A DNA stretch of 64,000 bases from Stomoxys calcitrans. Its lineage: Eukaryota > Arthropoda > Insecta > Diptera > Muscidae. Location: positions 94,587,582-94,651,581 of the forward strand of contig NC_081552.1 in NCBI RefSeq assembly GCF_963082655.1. Reading direction: 5' to 3'. The position numbers and the translations under genes are program-made. Positions 10,200 to 22,245 of the stretch are shown here, piece after piece (the first letter of the stretch is position 1; each line of letters begins with the position of its first letter). A model generated the notes under the pieces. It was given only the letters and a program-made list of their open reading frames with translations, was not told where the DNA came from and did not search any database.

Positions 10200-10760
10200 C
10201 AATTGACAATAATATCATCTCAGAGAGCCATTTATTGGTTGATTAATGTATTTCTGAATTTTAAAATCACTCTCTGCTGTCAGAGGTCTCTACATGAGAT
10301 TGCTCAAAGTCACCTGTTCTGGGTGACGGGTCACAGAGATTGCCCAGAGAATTGTAGAGCAGACGAGCTTGCGGGACAAGGAACTATCTTATAGATTCCA
10401 GGGAACTGGAATCTGCCTCTAGCCACATGTAAGCTAAGTCTTTGGGATGAGGACTCAAAGGCAGTGCGGGCTGTGAAAACCCCAAAACTATGTGACCCAA
10501 TTTAGATTTGAAGAGGTCTACACCTTTGCTGTCATTGGATATAATAGACGTTTCAGTGATTGTATCCGCCATGATCAGACAGTGCTCAGAAAACACAGAA
10601 AACTTGTCTTTCGATCAGAAGCAGTTCCACCTTAAGTTCCCGTTTTATTGAAGTTGTCTGAATTACCGGATGTGTTTCGTTGTTGGTTTTTAAGCCATCT
10701 AAATGGTTCAATGGAAATTACTTCAAGGCATCTTTCTTCTCCTATTCCTTTCCTATGAAC
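10200..10760 (+). pseudogene. LINE ORF2 relic: RNase H and C-terminus
   Basis: 'FWVTGHRDCPENCRADELAG' at about 10317-10377 is the end of an RNase H domain in I-group LINEs (pattern W-x-x-GH-x-D-x-x-x-N-x-x-ADELA). Downstream, frame-broken pieces resemble the C-terminal region of the better copy at 62440-63342, ending with 'KPSKWFNGN' near 10700. Many stops are present. Confidence 0.65.
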
Positions 10761-10810
10761 GAAACGTCTTAGAAGGTCTGATTAAACATAACCTCTCTAT
10801 GGTGGATGAC

Positions 10811-11078
10811 GCCACCGTAGCGCAGACGTTAGCATGTCTACCTATGACTTTGAACGCCTGTGTACGAATCCTTGCGAGAACATCAGAAACGCTTTGAGCG
10901 GTGGTTATCCCCTCCTAATGTTGGCGACATTTACGGGGTACTATGCCATGCTCCAACTTTTTCCCAATGACGACCCTGATCATTGAGCTTCAAATTGGAT
11001 CAGGCAGCATTCATTGATATGTGAGAAGTATGCCCCTGTCCCTAAATGGAATGTTCAAGGGCAAAAATTCATCCACGG
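10811..11078 (+). mobile_element. tRNA-derived SINE, copy 2
   Basis: It has an A-box region (CCGTAGCGCAGACGTTAGCA) and B-box region (GTACGAATCCTTGCGAGA) spaced as in tRNA. The body GGTGGTTATCCCCTCCTAAT follows, then GATATGTGAGAAGTATGCCC and a tail 'AATGGAATGTTCA'. This copy keeps the 5' tRNA-like head. Confidence 0.75.
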
Positions 11079-11603
11079 TGGAAGGTATGTATATAAGATT
11101 TGCCTTTTCTTATGTTTTTGTGGATTCATACTCCTTAACATTTCACTACTCTCAGTAATGCAGCTGTTTGAATTCTTGAATTTTAATTCGTAAGATATGC
11201 TGGCTAGCTTTCCTTATTTTTTAAATTTGTATTCTGGTTTTTGGCATGTATGTATGTATTTAATAACTCGCGAAAAGACACAGCCAGGAAAATATATGAC
11301 AATATAAAAGCTTGTTTTACTCTCGCAGCTGATTTGGTGCAACACATGTCACATATAGAGTTTTGAGCAAATACAGCTATGTTTCACCTTAATTTAGCCT
11401 CATTTTCTTGGCATTATCAAAGTTGCTATACCTGATTTGAAGTGTTGGGCACATTTCACTTCTTTGGAAGGAGCATGTCCTACGTAGGTTTTGAAACTTC
11501 AACATACCTGCAATGAAAACGAAGAATGAAAAGTGAAATTATTTTAAATGATTGACAAATTATATCATTGAAAACAACAATGTAATACTTAATCAGTAAT
11601 TTT
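11079..11603. other. AT-rich non-coding stretch
   Basis: Nothing recognised. Confidence 0.4.
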
Positions 11604-12266
11604 TATACTCACCACCGAAGGATGGGATAATATTCATTTTGTCATTCCGTTTGCAACACATCAAAATACCCAAATCTGACCTTATAAAGTATATAAATAT
11701 TTTCTTGATAGTCGTAAAAATCTAAGACGATTCAGCCATGTCCGTCCGTCTGTCTGTTTAAATCATGCTACAGTCTTTAAAAATAGAGATATTGAGCTGA
11801 AACTTTGCTCAGATTCTTTTTTTGTCCATAGGCAGGTTAAGTTCGAAGATGGACGATATCAGACTATTTAGGACAGCGAGTTGTGTTAGGCCCTTCGACA
11901 TCCTTCTGTAATTTGGCCCACATAGATCCAGATTTGGATATAGCTGCCATATAGACCGATCTCTCGATTTAAGGTTTTGGGCCCATAAAAGGCGTATTTA
12001 CAACCTAATTTCGCTGAAATTTGACACAGTGACGTATATGCTTCAGATCGGTCTATATTTGGATATAGCTACCAATGTTTTGTTCTACAAAATTGAACAA
12101 TGACCAATGAATTTGGTCCAAATCTGACCATATTTCGATATTGCTGCTATGGGTGACAAATTATGCATTTTTCACCGGTTTATGACGAAAGGTAGTTTGC
12201 ATATATTCCCGAGTTGGTGGGTATCCAAAGTTCGGCTCGGCCGAAATTAACGCTTTTTTAATTGTT
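11604..12266 (+). mobile_element. DINE-1/Helentron-like element, subfamily B
   Basis: It begins TATACTCACCACCGAAGGAT, then ATTCCGTTTGCAACACATC, TATATAAATATTTTCTTGAT and TCCGTCCGTCTGTCTG (GTCY). One to two subfamily-B monomers follow ('GGCCCTTCGACATCCTTCTG'). It ends with GGTGGGTATCC and the hairpin TTCGGCTCGGCCGAA. A short copy of the type seen at 16219. Confidence 0.7.
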
Positions 12267-13157
12267 TTTTCATCAACTGCATACAGTGACTTATGTTGTT
12301 AGTTGCGTATCGCCAAGGCGAATATAAATCGTTTAACAAGAATAAAGTCAGGGCTATGAAATAGCCATGATTATCCAACTAGCGATACATATGCCATGCC
12401 CTTTCTCATGGTGTTAATCTGTCTTGAGCACCATTGCCTGGCAATATTTCAAGTTTCATTTATTGTTGTTTCATTCATATCTGTAGCGGCAGCATAATCA
12501 GCAACAGCACCAGCATTCATTATCGCTACTCTTGATCTATACACTTGGCGCTTTGGTTTACTTGCAACGCTGTTGCCACTCGAAGGTACATGGTCCCAAT
12601 TCGATTGTGGCCAAAGGGAAGGTATTGCCAAAAGGAGCAACGATAATTGGAGTCAACATATCAGATGACATAATATCTGCTGTTGCTGCACTTGTCATTG
12701 AAATAATGTGCATATGAATGAAGATTGTTATGGTTGACAGCATTGCCTATGGCATTACGTATTTCGTTTATCCCAATATCAATTTGGAACAGCACAGGCT
12801 ATTTTGGGATATGAAGATTATTTTTCACTATTATTTAAAAGGTGTTTTTATAAAAAGAAATTTAATGCAGAGTCAAGTTTTCTTATGCAAACATTTAGCA
12901 TGTACAGTCTCATTCAAGGACTTTTGTATTTTATCAAAATAACATACACGAGGCAAGACTTCGATGCCACTTTTAATGTTGTCTTTGACTTTTCAATTCA
13001 GGACTGTAATTCTAATATTAAAATATTTTTATTTGCTTCAAGGTGACATGAAAAAGTTTGTCTTATTCCATCAGAAAAGGCATTGGTATTGTAGCTGTGT
13101 TTTATACCAACTTATCATGCAACAATTATGTTAAATAAAATACCATTTAAATACAGA
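12267..13157. other. unique-looking sequence, no gene recognised
   Basis: Small overlapping frames on both strands near 12450-12940 show no family motif. Base composition is closer to host spacer than to the repeats. Confidence 0.4.
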
Positions 13158-13270
13158 CAAAGTAAAAATATGCTAAGTTCGCCCGGAACGAAATAAAATT
13201 AAGAAAATTTAATCGGATAAAAATTGCGGCTGCCAGGGGTTCAAAATATCGTATCAGGATCTCTTTCTTA
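13158..13270 (-). mobile_element. Helentron-like terminal fragment
   Basis: The minus strand ends in a degraded hairpin (TTCGTTCCGGGCGAA) and CTTAGCATATTTTTACTTTG, preceded by a monomer piece AATTGCGGCTGCCAGGGGTT (plus-strand reading). Very short relic. Confidence 0.45.
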
Positions 13271-14807
13271 CCGATTAAAACACAACCATTATCAATGAGG
13301 ATGCTGATGATAAACGAATGAAGGCCACAATTACCTACATACATGTGAGTACATGGTTGCGCTTGTGCTGCTTCAGCCTAAACTAATTTTAAGCTTATAA
13401 CAGGAAACGGAAATGAACAAATGACGTTGCAACGAAGGCAAACAGCCACAACGCAGCACTCCAGACAACGAATGTGGGAACCAAAACTGTAGGTAATCTC
13501 CGCCAACAAAAATAAAAATTAGCTAAAGTTTTCCGAACTACTTTTCAGTTTGGCGGTTGGCAAATCACCCAATGCCAAGAAAAAGTGCACACAAAATTTG
13601 GCAAAAACAGCTTAGGCATACCATGATTTATGAGCTTAACTCTTCAAATTTCTCCCTGTGGAAAAGATGGCGGTTATAGGGCTGAGATTTAAAGACACAG
13701 TTGCGAATGTGACTAAGGATTATGGAAGTTTCAATGAATTATTTGCTATTCCCTTACTTTCACAAAACTCGAATCGGAGTGTGAAACGTGGAAACTGCCT
13801 CACCAAGGCATGGGGAAATATGTTGGCTGGCATGACTTGTAGTTTCGTGTGGGAGGAAAAAAAGATTTGGTCGAAAGTCGTTGCTTTATTATCCTGGCGG
13901 TAAACTGGGAATATAATTATGTTTATAACGATGATGAGGAGGACCAGGTTCATGATATGGATGCCAAAATACATTGTACGGTATTTATGGACTCCCACCA
14001 ACCAGCTTTCATTTGCCCGCTTCTGTGGGTGATGGGCGTTTGGGATGGACCACATCATTCACTCGGTGCGTCCCATTAGTAGCGGGAGGACTCCATTGAT
14101 TCCTGGTCGTTTGGTTTGATTTGGATTTCCATGATTCAATATGACTCGTTAGGGATTGTAAAACTCATCGATACGTTAAATGAGTGTTTTATACCCTAAC
14201 GCCTTTAGCGTTTGCCGAATAGCATAAATCTCCGGCAACACATACGTGTATGTTGCAGTCATGTTTACATGATTTTCCCATATATCGTGAGGTTCGCTCT
14301 TTCCTTGAGTCTTCAAGTCCTTGCTGCCATAATGCCGCAAATTTTGTATTGTTGTAATAATCATAAATGGCTCATCTGCAAAGGAGGAGAGTTTATTTAC
14401 CTGCCTGCAAATTTTAGCAAATTCGTTTAATAAAAGCCGCCGTCGGTTTAGGGCTGCATAGATTTATGACTCATTTTTCAAACAACCAAATAAATAGGTG
14501 CTTAAAACACTGAGCATTCGATGTAATAGCATTAAATTGTTTGAAAATTGTTTTATGGTTTAATTGAACAGTTAGTGGAACGAATGATCGAACGAACGCA
14601 TGGCGAAAAAAGCCTTTGCAATTTATGTTTATTGGGCAAGGTAATAATTTAATTTAATCTGACTCGAAAATAATGGAAATGTACAAAAACATGTATGAGA
14701 AATGTTTGATACGCGGGCAGGCTAAGCTAAAAGTCAGATATTTTTAAATTAAATTTAAATGTTTTTTCCTTAATCGAAAGTTAATCAACATTTAAAGTGT
14801 AAATAAA
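13271..14807. other. unique-looking sequence, no gene recognised
   Basis: Candidate frames at 13658-13903 (+) and 13720-14058 (-) overlap each other and show no known domain. I see no repeat of the families described here. Confidence 0.4.
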
Positions 14808-15040
14808 GCTAGGTTAGGTTAGAATAGAGTGACGGTCTTTTTATACCATCCTATGGCGGTCGGAAAAGAGTGTGCGGATGTCAATACGGCCCATGACACC
14901 TTATCCAGTAATCGTTTTTCTGTGCGCTCTAAATACTAAGAAGAAAATAAACTTAAGTCAGGAATTGATGTCATCCCAAATTGTTCTCTTCCATGTCCCC
15001 AAGCCGGTTCAAGTCTCGTATTGTGTCAACATCTACACCC
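14808..15040 (-). mobile_element. LINE 3' end fragment
   Basis: It starts (as the LINE's 3' end on the minus strand) with AGGTTAGGTTAG. The block 'GTGTGCGGATGTCAATACGG' follows, then 'GTGCGCTCTAAATACTAAGA', matching 50230-50360 and the complement of 4050-4130. No protein part is left. Confidence 0.6.
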
Positions 15041-15562
15041 AAAAAAAAAAATAAAACGTTAGCCATAAACGTATAATTATTTACCGTAACTAACTTTGTT
15101 TATTGTAAAACCTTTACCGCTTCATCTACGGTAAAATGATGAATTTGTTGTAAAAACGAAAACTTTTAACTGCAAAATTGCTTTGATAGCCTCAAAGGAT
15201 TATTCGCGTACCGGACCAATAATTCTTCTATTGTGTCTCTCCTACTAAAGAGAAAAAGTGTGTATTTGAGCGTATAGACCAGTGGTTGGCAAAAATACTC
15301 TCACTATTGCACATTACATTGTACGTATACAAGAAATCCAAAGTAGGCCCATGGATTTGCAAATAATTCCACTTGTGTGCTCGTCACTGGTATAGCATAT
15401 TGAGCAGCTCGAACGATCGGATGCTAAATAATTTTTAAAATTTCGCCTTATGTTCAAAAGCCTTGGTATAACCAAAGACAAAAATCATTAGAGCAACACA
15501 CAAATGGCTGGCAGGCACCAAAAACCTTCATTCTAAACAAAGTGCAACATTTTTCGCGTGTG
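15041..15562. other. AT-rich non-coding stretch
   Basis: Nothing recognised apart from A/T runs and several GTAAAA repeats near 15060-15160. Confidence 0.4.
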
Positions 15563-15682
15563 AGTGCCGGCTGTTGTTGTTGTTGTAGCAGTGTGTTGAA
15601 CATTGAGGCGGCAGTCATTGCCGATGAAGGACTTCATCGGGCCAATCCGGTTCGTACAACTGGTTTCCATGGGATTGTGTAA
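15563..15682 (-). repeat. short (CAA)n-tailed repeat inside a LINE
   Basis: On the minus strand the unit reads CCATGGAAACCAGTTGTACG ... GATGAAGTCCTTCATCGGCA ... CAACACACTGCTACAACAAC. The same unit lies at 34775-34930 in the other orientation, inside a different LINE. A trinucleotide tail and small size suggest a SINE or a 5'-truncated LINE end. Confidence 0.55.
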
Positions 15683-15835
15683 GTGACGATATCTGTTAGC
15701 TGCGATAGTCGGGCAATGGCATTGCGTCCAGGGTCTCATTGGGCGCCGCTATGGCCCTGCACCCAAACATTACAGATCATGCCGTCCTCAGAGAAGGCGT
15801 TAATCTGTTTCTTACACTACAAGACTGTTCATAAC
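15683..15835 (-). pseudogene. LINE ORF2 C-terminal relic
   Basis: The minus strand shows 'QCHCPTIAANRYRHL' (the CHCP zinc-finger-like motif), interrupted exactly where the (CAA)n-tailed repeat begins. Upstream are pieces like the RNase H of the 50355-50651 copy. Heavily decayed. Confidence 0.55.
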
Positions 15836-16218
15836 CAATTTGTTGCCTCAAGATTTTAAGTGTGGAGATCGTTCTATATAGCGGCTATATATAACTAAAA
15901 TCAGATTTCATGAGATCAAAAGATCAGGTTTATATACAAAGAATACGAAATCATCAACAATTGTTTGCCAAATGTTTCAATACCAAAGATATTTACAAAA
16001 TTATAAATACCTAAAAAAGGTATTTATTGGGTATTTACCCAAAAAATACCCAAGCATTGGGTATTTACCCGGTAGAAACCCATCTAACCAAACCCACCTA
16101 ACCAATCAGGTAAGACAAAAAATAAGGACGAAAAATACAGCAATTTGCTAGATTTCATTTCATATATTTGCTCTTATTAATTGATTTTGTAGGTCAATTG
16201 ATGGAAATGCCAAAAAAA
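15836..16218. other. spacer with short GGGTATTTACCC palindromes
   Basis: GGGTATTTACCC occurs twice (16037 and 16064 regions) together with CCATCTAACC-type repeats. A weak Helentron-like piece (GGAGATCG...GGCTATAT) is near 15860. No gene. Confidence 0.4.
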
Positions 16219-17591
16219 AAACAAGTAAAAAGGCGTTAAGTTCGGCCGGACCGAACTTTGGATACCCACCACCTCGGGTAAATATGTAAACCACCTTCCA
16301 TCAAAATCCTGTGAAAATTGCATACCTAATGTCCCATAGCAGTTATATCGAAATATGTTCCGATTTGGACCAAATACTAATAAGTACAAGTCATTGTTCA
16401 ATTGTGTATAACAAAATATTGGTCTTTTAAGTAGCAATATATAAAAACAAACCGATCTGAACCATATACAACATGGATGTCCAAAAGTCTAACATAAGTC
16501 ACCGTGTCAAATTTCAGTGAAATCGGATTATAAATGCGCCTTTTATGGGGCCAAGGCTTTAAATCGAGAGATCGGTCTACATGGCAGCTATATCCAAATC
16601 TCCACCGATTTGGGCCAAGTTGCAGAAAAATGTTGAAGAGTCTGACACAACACACTGTCCAAAATTTCAGCAAAATCGCACAATATATCCGCCTTTTGTG
16701 GCCCCAAAACCTAAAACCGAGAGATCCGTTTATATGGCAGCTATATCCAAATCTGGACCGATCTGTACCAATTGCAGTCAAGGGGCATAACTTAACTTAC
16801 TGTCCCAAATTTCGGCGACATCAGACACTAAATGCGCCTTTTAATGGGCCCAAAACCTTAAATCGGGGGATCGGTATATATGGCAGCTACATCCAAATCT
16901 GGACTGATTTGAGCCAAATTGACGAAAGATGTCGAAGGGCCTAACACAACTCACTGTCCCAAATTTCATCAAAGTCGGATAATAAATGTGGCTTTTATGG
17001 GCCTAAGACCCTAAATCGGAGGATCGGTCTATATGGCAGCTATATCCAAATCTGGACCGATCTGGGCCAAATTGACGAAGGATGTCGAAGGGCCTAACAC
17101 AACTCACTATCTCAAATGTAAGCAAAATCGGATAATAGATGTGGCTTTTATGGGCCTAAGACCCTAAATCGGGCGATCGGTCTGTATGGCAGCTATATCC
17201 AAATCTGGACCGATCTGAGCCAAATTGACGAAGGATGTCGAAGGGCCTAACACAACTCACTGTCTTAAATTTCAACAAAATCGGATAATAAATGTGGCTT
17301 TTATGGGCCTAAGACCCTAAATCGGCCGATCGGTCTATATGGGGGCTATATCAAGATATAGTCCGATATAGCCCATTTTCGAACTTAACATGCTTATGGA
17401 CAAAAAAATAACCTGTGCAAAATTTCAGCGTAATTTCAACAGACAGACGGACGGACATGTCTAGATCGTCTTAGATTTTTAAGCTGATCAAGAATATATA
17501 TACTTTATAGGGCCGGAAATGGATATTTCGATGTGTTGCAAACGGAATGACAAAATGAATATACCCCCATCCTTCGGTGCTGGGTATAAAA
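16219..17591 (-). mobile_element. DINE-1/Helentron-like element, subfamily B, with 153-bp monomers
   Basis: On the minus strand it runs from TATACCCAGCACCGAAGGAT through TATATATTCTTGATCAGC and a short GTCY tract (about 17435-17455). The tandem monomers and then the hairpin TTCGGTCCGGCCGAA with CTTAACGCC follow. The monomer key 'GGCCTAACACAACTCACT' recurs at 16938, 17091 and 17244, exactly 153 bp apart; about five to six monomers in all. No Rep/helicase is encoded. Confidence 0.75.
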
Positions 17592-18365
17592 AACATACAT
17601 ATGAAAGAATTCACATGAAAGTCAGTTCGACTGGCGGGCGGCAGATTAGTTGGCTGAGTGATGGAAAGCCAGGTCATAATCAAACAAATTGAACAAGTTT
17701 GCATATGCAAGCAAAACTCTTTGTCTTTATATTTGAAATATATGTTTTAGTGTTTTATCGTCCGCTGTGCAAATTGTATGGCCTGGCACAACGTCTATGG
17801 CCTTATTTGCCATGGAAAGACAACAATAAACCGAAAAATGAAGAAAACACAAAAAAAAGTTCCGAGGAAAAAAGGTTTGTTTTTCCAACAATGATGTAAT
17901 CTATGTTGTTACGAATCCACCGCAGACAGGCGACACTGAGTTGTGAGCTGAGCACTGCCACGCATAGCAGGGTAGTACAGCACACTGCACTACTCGACAT
18001 CGTAATGCATTTGCATTGTTTTGCTGCAATGCATCTTTGCATGTTGTTCAACTTTTGACCATCAATAATCACAGCTACCAACTATCAACCAACAACAACT
18101 AGCCTTCGAAACTACCCACAAGAAATGTGTGGGGGCTTCTTAGCAAAAACCAGCAGCAAGCAACAGCAACTGCAGCAGAAATAGCAAAAATAAAACAAAT
18201 CCTCCTTCAACTCATATGCAATGAAAATGTAGATCAATGTGTTGCTACTGTGGGCTATGCTGATGTTACTTTTGTAGCTGCTGCTTATTCTCATCAGTGT
18301 TACCACACTTTCATATGAAAGAAAGATTCGAAACTCTACGACCCATATGGTAGATATGACATTTT
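17592..18365. other. unique-looking sequence with one possible small frame
   Basis: No repeat of the window's families. It holds the candidate small frame described separately; the rest looks like host spacer. Confidence 0.4.
17705..17899 (+). CDS. possible small host ORF or exon (64 codons)
   Basis: ATG at 17705 opens 64 codons to TAA at 17897. The start was moved from the TTG two codons upstream to the first ATG. The product has a hydrophobic N-terminal stretch (about residues 5-18, 'LFVFIFEIYVLVFY'), then 'RPLCKLYGLAQRLWPYLPWK'. A very polar K/E/N-rich tail follows to about residue 57. A possible 5' splice site (AAAAAGGTTTGT) lies near 17872, so it could be a first coding exon rather than a whole gene. 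It matches no family known to me and no transposon in the window. It could be a small membrane-anchored or secreted protein, or chance. Confidence 0.25.
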   Translation: MQAKLFVFIFEIYVLVFYRPLCKLYGLAQRLWPYLPWKDNNKPKNEENTKKSSEEKRFVFPTMM

Positions 18366-19013
18366 CTACCCTCCACCATAAGATGGGGGGTATACTAATT
18401 TCGTCATTCTGTTTGTAACTACTTGAAATATTCGTCTGAGACCCCATAAAGTATATATATTCTTGATCGTCGTGACATTTTATGTCGATCTAGCCATGTC
18501 CGTCCGTCTGTCTGTCGAAAGCACGCTAACTTCCGAAGGAGTAAAGCTAGCCGCTTGAAATTTTGCAAAAATACTTCTTATTAGTGTAGGTCGGTTGGTA
18601 TTGTAAATGGGCCATATCGGTCCATGTTTTGATATAGCTGCCATATAAACCGATTTTGGGTCTTGACTTTTTGAGCCTCTAGAGGGCGCAATTGTTATCC
18701 GATTTGAATGAATTTTGGCACGACGTGTTTTGTTATGATATCCAACAACTGTGCCAAGTATGGTTCAAATTGGTCTATAACCTGATATAGCTGCCATATA
18801 AACCGATCTTGGGTCTTGACTTCTTGAGCCTCTAGAGTGCGCATCCGATTGGAATGAAATTTCGCACGACGGGTTTTGTCATGATATCCAACAACTGTGC
18901 CAAGAATGGTTCAAATCGAAGAAGAGATACCGGGAAAAGAACTCGACAAATGCGATCCATGGTGGAGGGTATATAAGATTCGGCCCGGCCGAACTTAGCA
19001 CGCTTTTACTTGT
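18366..19013 (+). mobile_element. DINE-1/Helentron-like element, subfamily A
   Basis: It starts TACCCTCCACCATAAGATGG (first bases altered). TATATATTCTTGATCGTCGT and TCCGTCCGTCTGTCTG come next, then two to three monomers with 'GATATAGCTGCCATATAAAC'. It ends GGTGGAGGGTATATAAG, hairpin TTCGGCCCGGCCGAA, CTTAGCACGCTTTTACTTG. One monomer is shortened near 18840 and 18920. Confidence 0.8.
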
Positions 19014-19140
19014 TTATACTCATCACCATAGGATGGAGTATTCCAAACTAGCCATTAAGTTTGCAACGCCATGAGTTAGTTATCTGCGACCTCATGAAGC
19101 ATGTATATTCTTGATCTTCTCGATATTCGATATTCTCGAT
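19014..19140 (+). mobile_element. 5' fragment of a second Helentron-like element
   Basis: Directly after the preceding element's terminal TTGT comes TATACTCATCACCATAGGAT, GTTTGCAACGCC and ATGTATATTCTTGATC. This is the opening block of another copy (subfamily C-like). The rest is absent. Confidence 0.55.
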
Positions 19141-20400
19141 ATGTATTATTGCTATCAAATTTTATTGAATTAATAAATAACTGGCAACTCTTATTCTCTA
19201 TACTCGTATTGCTGTCATTGTTTTTGCTGTTAATGCAATGTTGTTGGTTGTGATTTTGCTGGTATCAGGAACCGGCATCAGCATCTGATTCGGTTGCCTC
19301 AATCTCTTTGTATCTGCATCTGTCGATAGTGATGCTGCTGCTGCTACTGTTTCTGGTGTGCCAGTGTGATTTGCTGCACTTTCAAAATTTCATACTCGTC
19401 TAGCTAACTGGCCATTGTTGATGCAGTTACTATTCTATGTGTATGTGTGGCTGTGTGTGTTATTCTACTCAAGTGCTGAAGAAAATTTAATTAGAACTTG
19501 TCTTGATTTATTTACTATTCGTTCGTTTCATTGTTATATGACTCGTAGAGGCCTACACCAGTAGTTAGACAGATAGTCAGACAGACATTATTGCCTTGCA
19601 TGCTGAATTCAATATTATTATTTTTGTTATCAATGTTATTGCTGATGATAATTATATTGAATCACATTGCAAGCTATCAATAAAAAGTTTATTGTCCTTT
19701 CGAACCATTCAATTATAATGTGTATTTGTAAAAATATTTGATTATAATTCCAATGAATAATTTTGTGCAAATATTTTTACACAAAATGAACGAGGGGTTT
19801 GTGGTAAAAACTAGAACTGGAAACAACAGGGAAAGATGTCAGTATAAATAGATACATTTTAGAGCAGATGACGATTTCGCGCATATATCGTATATCTAGA
19901 ATAGGGTTAAACTAGCGTTAAACCCGCTGGTGAAAAATAAGATAACATCTACCAATAGATTACCAGCAGAATAACTTAAGACCTAATGCGACAAGCTGAT
20001 AAGACAAATGAACTAGCTTGTTTGTACAATATGGCTCCAATAACGAATGTCAGATGATCGGAACTTCAGCAAGCTATTTCTTGTGCAGAGAGTACTGCGA
20101 AAGAGGTCTTCTCATCATATACAAAATACTATCGCCCTAACGTGTGAGAGAGTGAGATGTTAAGGAAATGACATAATTGGACCAGGCGCCATAGGTGTTG
20201 GAAAATTAAGCAACGGCTACATATTCATGTTAGTTCTTATCATTCCTTATCGTGGAACAACCAAAAACAAACCTCTCATACAATTTTTTAAAGATTGGAA
20301 CTAACTTATACAGGAACAATAGATATATAGGATGAAGAATATTTATAAAGGGGTTTCCAAGAGGGACTTAACAGCTTTGAATTTAACTTGTGAATGCACT
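19141..20400. other. unique-looking sequence, CTG/TTG-rich
   Basis: No gene or known repeat. Runs of GCTGCTGCTGCTAC occur near 19333. It may be host intergenic or intronic DNA. Confidence 0.4.
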
Positions 20401-20456
20401 CCTTTAATCATCGAACTGTCATTGACAATTTATTCAGTTAACTCAACATTATTATC

Positions 20457-20782
20457 ATGGCAAATTTCAAGAGCGAACAACGTCGGAAAATAATAAAAAT
20501 TGACTAACTAAAATCGAAGTCTGTGGCAGCTACTTTAAGAACGTTAACTCCAACTTTGCGGAAACTCATTTCTGGTTTAATGGGTTCGTCAATAATCAAA
20601 ATATGCGTTATTGGTCCGGTGAAAATCCAAACTTCTTCATCGACGATGCCAATGACGTCGTTACTGTAAATGGACAACGCTGCCGTACCATGCTCACTGA
20701 TCATTTTTGGCCTGAATTGGAAGATATGGACCTGGACGACGGTGCGCAAGCCACGCAGCACACGTTACAATCGATTTATTGA
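20457..20782 (+). pseudogene. mariner-type transposase, internally deleted
   Basis: ATG at 20457 opens 'MANFKSEQRRKIIKI', an N-terminal opening typical of this mariner group. After a deletion, another frame gives 'ETHFWFNGFVNNQNMRYWSG', 'VTVNGQRCRTMLTDHFWPEL' and 'DMDLDDGAQATQHT'. These are the middle of the catalytic domain. The usual SDEAHF is changed to AETHF, so the catalytic aspartate appears lost. The C-terminal part is missing. It is related to but distinct from the three fold-back elements. Confidence 0.7.
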
Positions 20783-20807
20783 AGAGTACATTTATCCCGC
20801 GCAGAAA

Positions 20808-21040
20808 TTGTCCGTAGCGCAGAAATTAGCATATCCGCCTATGACGCTAAACGCCTGGGTTGGAATCCTGGCGAGACCATCAGAAAAAAATTTTACAGCG
20901 GTGGTTATCCCCTCCTAATGCTGGCGACATTTGTGACCTACTTTGCCATTTAGAAACTTCTCCCTAAATAGGTTTTGCTCTGCGGCACGCCGTTTGGGCT
21001 CGGCTATAAAGAGGACTTTTGTGCGACTTCTCTAAATTTA
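20808..21040 (+). mobile_element. tRNA-derived SINE, copy 3
   Basis: A-box region CCGTAGCGCAGAAATTAGCA and B-box region GGGTTGGAATCCTGGCGAGA are present. The body GGTGGTTATCCCCTCCTAAT follows, then GCACGCCGTTTGGGCTCGGC. The 3' end is truncated. It follows directly on the mariner relic. Confidence 0.7.
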
Positions 21041-21523
21041 CGACTTTTTGTCAAATTGTGCCACAAGGCAACGATGCACAATTTGCTAAATCGCAAAATT
21101 TTGAAAATAATTCTAGAACTTTTGAATGGATAGAGATATGTACACGAAACTTAGCATAGTTAGTGGTGAGGAGGAAATTTGGGAATCCTAGTGGTTTCAG
21201 AGACTCTGATTTATGGTTTATGAGTTATTGGCCTTACCAGAATTTTTTTTTTTTGAAACTTTTAGTGAAAGTATCTTCGGTATTTTTTAAATTGTGTATA
21301 AAAAATTTTGATACAGTTGGAAAGGTTACAAAATTCTACGGGTATTTAAAGAAACCCTGGTGCAGATAATTCCTACCAAAAAATCAAAATTTTGCATTCT
21401 TTTCCAAAATAAGTATCATTCATTACTCCTTTTTCTTCTAGTAGGCGTTATTTTCTTTTATACATCTTAAAGAGGTCTAAATGTAGATTCCATTAATGCT
21501 GTTTCATTCTAATTCATATAATA
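21041..21523. other. AT-rich non-coding stretch
   Basis: Nothing recognised; the frame at 21163-21369 is T-rich and has no family features. Confidence 0.4.
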
Positions 21524-22040
21524 CTAGCTGAACCTCTCCGCTGCGTCTTCCTTTACTTTATATGGAATGAAATTATCCTTTGAATATTTATTTTCAACAA
21601 TTAAAGAGTTTTTAGTGAAATTACCATGCTACGTAAATAGTATACATATGTATATCGCTTGACTAACAGTATAACAATAGTGATGCATTTATCTGAATCC
21701 CATAAGATCTTTATTGGTCTATGAATTCGCTCGGAGGGTTTAGGGTCATTAACGTTAGGATGTTAGATATACTCCATTCTTAAAAGTCTTTATTTCAGAC
21801 CGATATTGTCATGATGTCCGATTTAGGGGTGTTTTCGGGGGTGAGGTGGTCTCCTTGACATTTGGCCCTGAAAAAATATCAGTATCGTGCTCTTTTCTCA
21901 AATACCATTTATTTTAACCCCATATTGCCATTGGCCTTAAAATTGGATATCAAATTCGTTTTCTAATCTCAAATACCTTCCATTTAAACCCCTTATTGCA
22001 AAAGACAACATATATGTCCAGTTTGGAGTATGGGCTTTAT
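21524..22040 (+). mobile_element. 130-bp tandem-repeat element, 5' part
   Basis: It opens CTAGCTGAACCTCTCCGCTG and 'CTTTATATGGAATGAAATTA', like 59016. Monomers with 'AATACCATTTATTTTAACCC' follow. It is interrupted near 22040-22060 by the copia-type relic and probably resumes at 24103. Confidence 0.65.
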
Positions 22041-22059
22041 AATGCAACAACTTAATAAT

Positions 22060-22227
22060 TTTTAATGTACAAGTATGCTGTGAATTTGTAAATTCACCAT
22101 TTTTTGTTCTGGAAAATTTTTCTGTATAATTTTTTCATTCTCTCTATTTGCCCTTGTACAATAAAAACGTGTTTATAATTTTTATTTTAAAAATCTGTGT
22201 GTGGCTTTTTCTAGAAATTCGTCAACA
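22060..22227 (+). repeat. copia-type 5' LTR, partial
   Basis: The stretch ends GTCAACA immediately before a copia-like primer-binding site and contains an AATAAA signal near 22160. The left boundary (TGTACAAG near 22058) is a guess from the TG...CA rule. No matching 3' LTR was seen in the window. Confidence 0.45.
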
Positions 22228-22245
22228 AAGCTTATGGGCCCAGGA
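22228..22245 (+). other. copia-type primer-binding site
   Basis: CTTATGGGCCCAGG matches the initiator tRNA-Met internal site used by copia-type elements (core TTATGGGCCCAG). It fixes the LTR end just upstream. Confidence 0.55.

Noticed and set aside
13658..14079. Overlapping frames on both strands as host exons
   Set aside because: No domain, no splice signals that link them, and mutual overlap.
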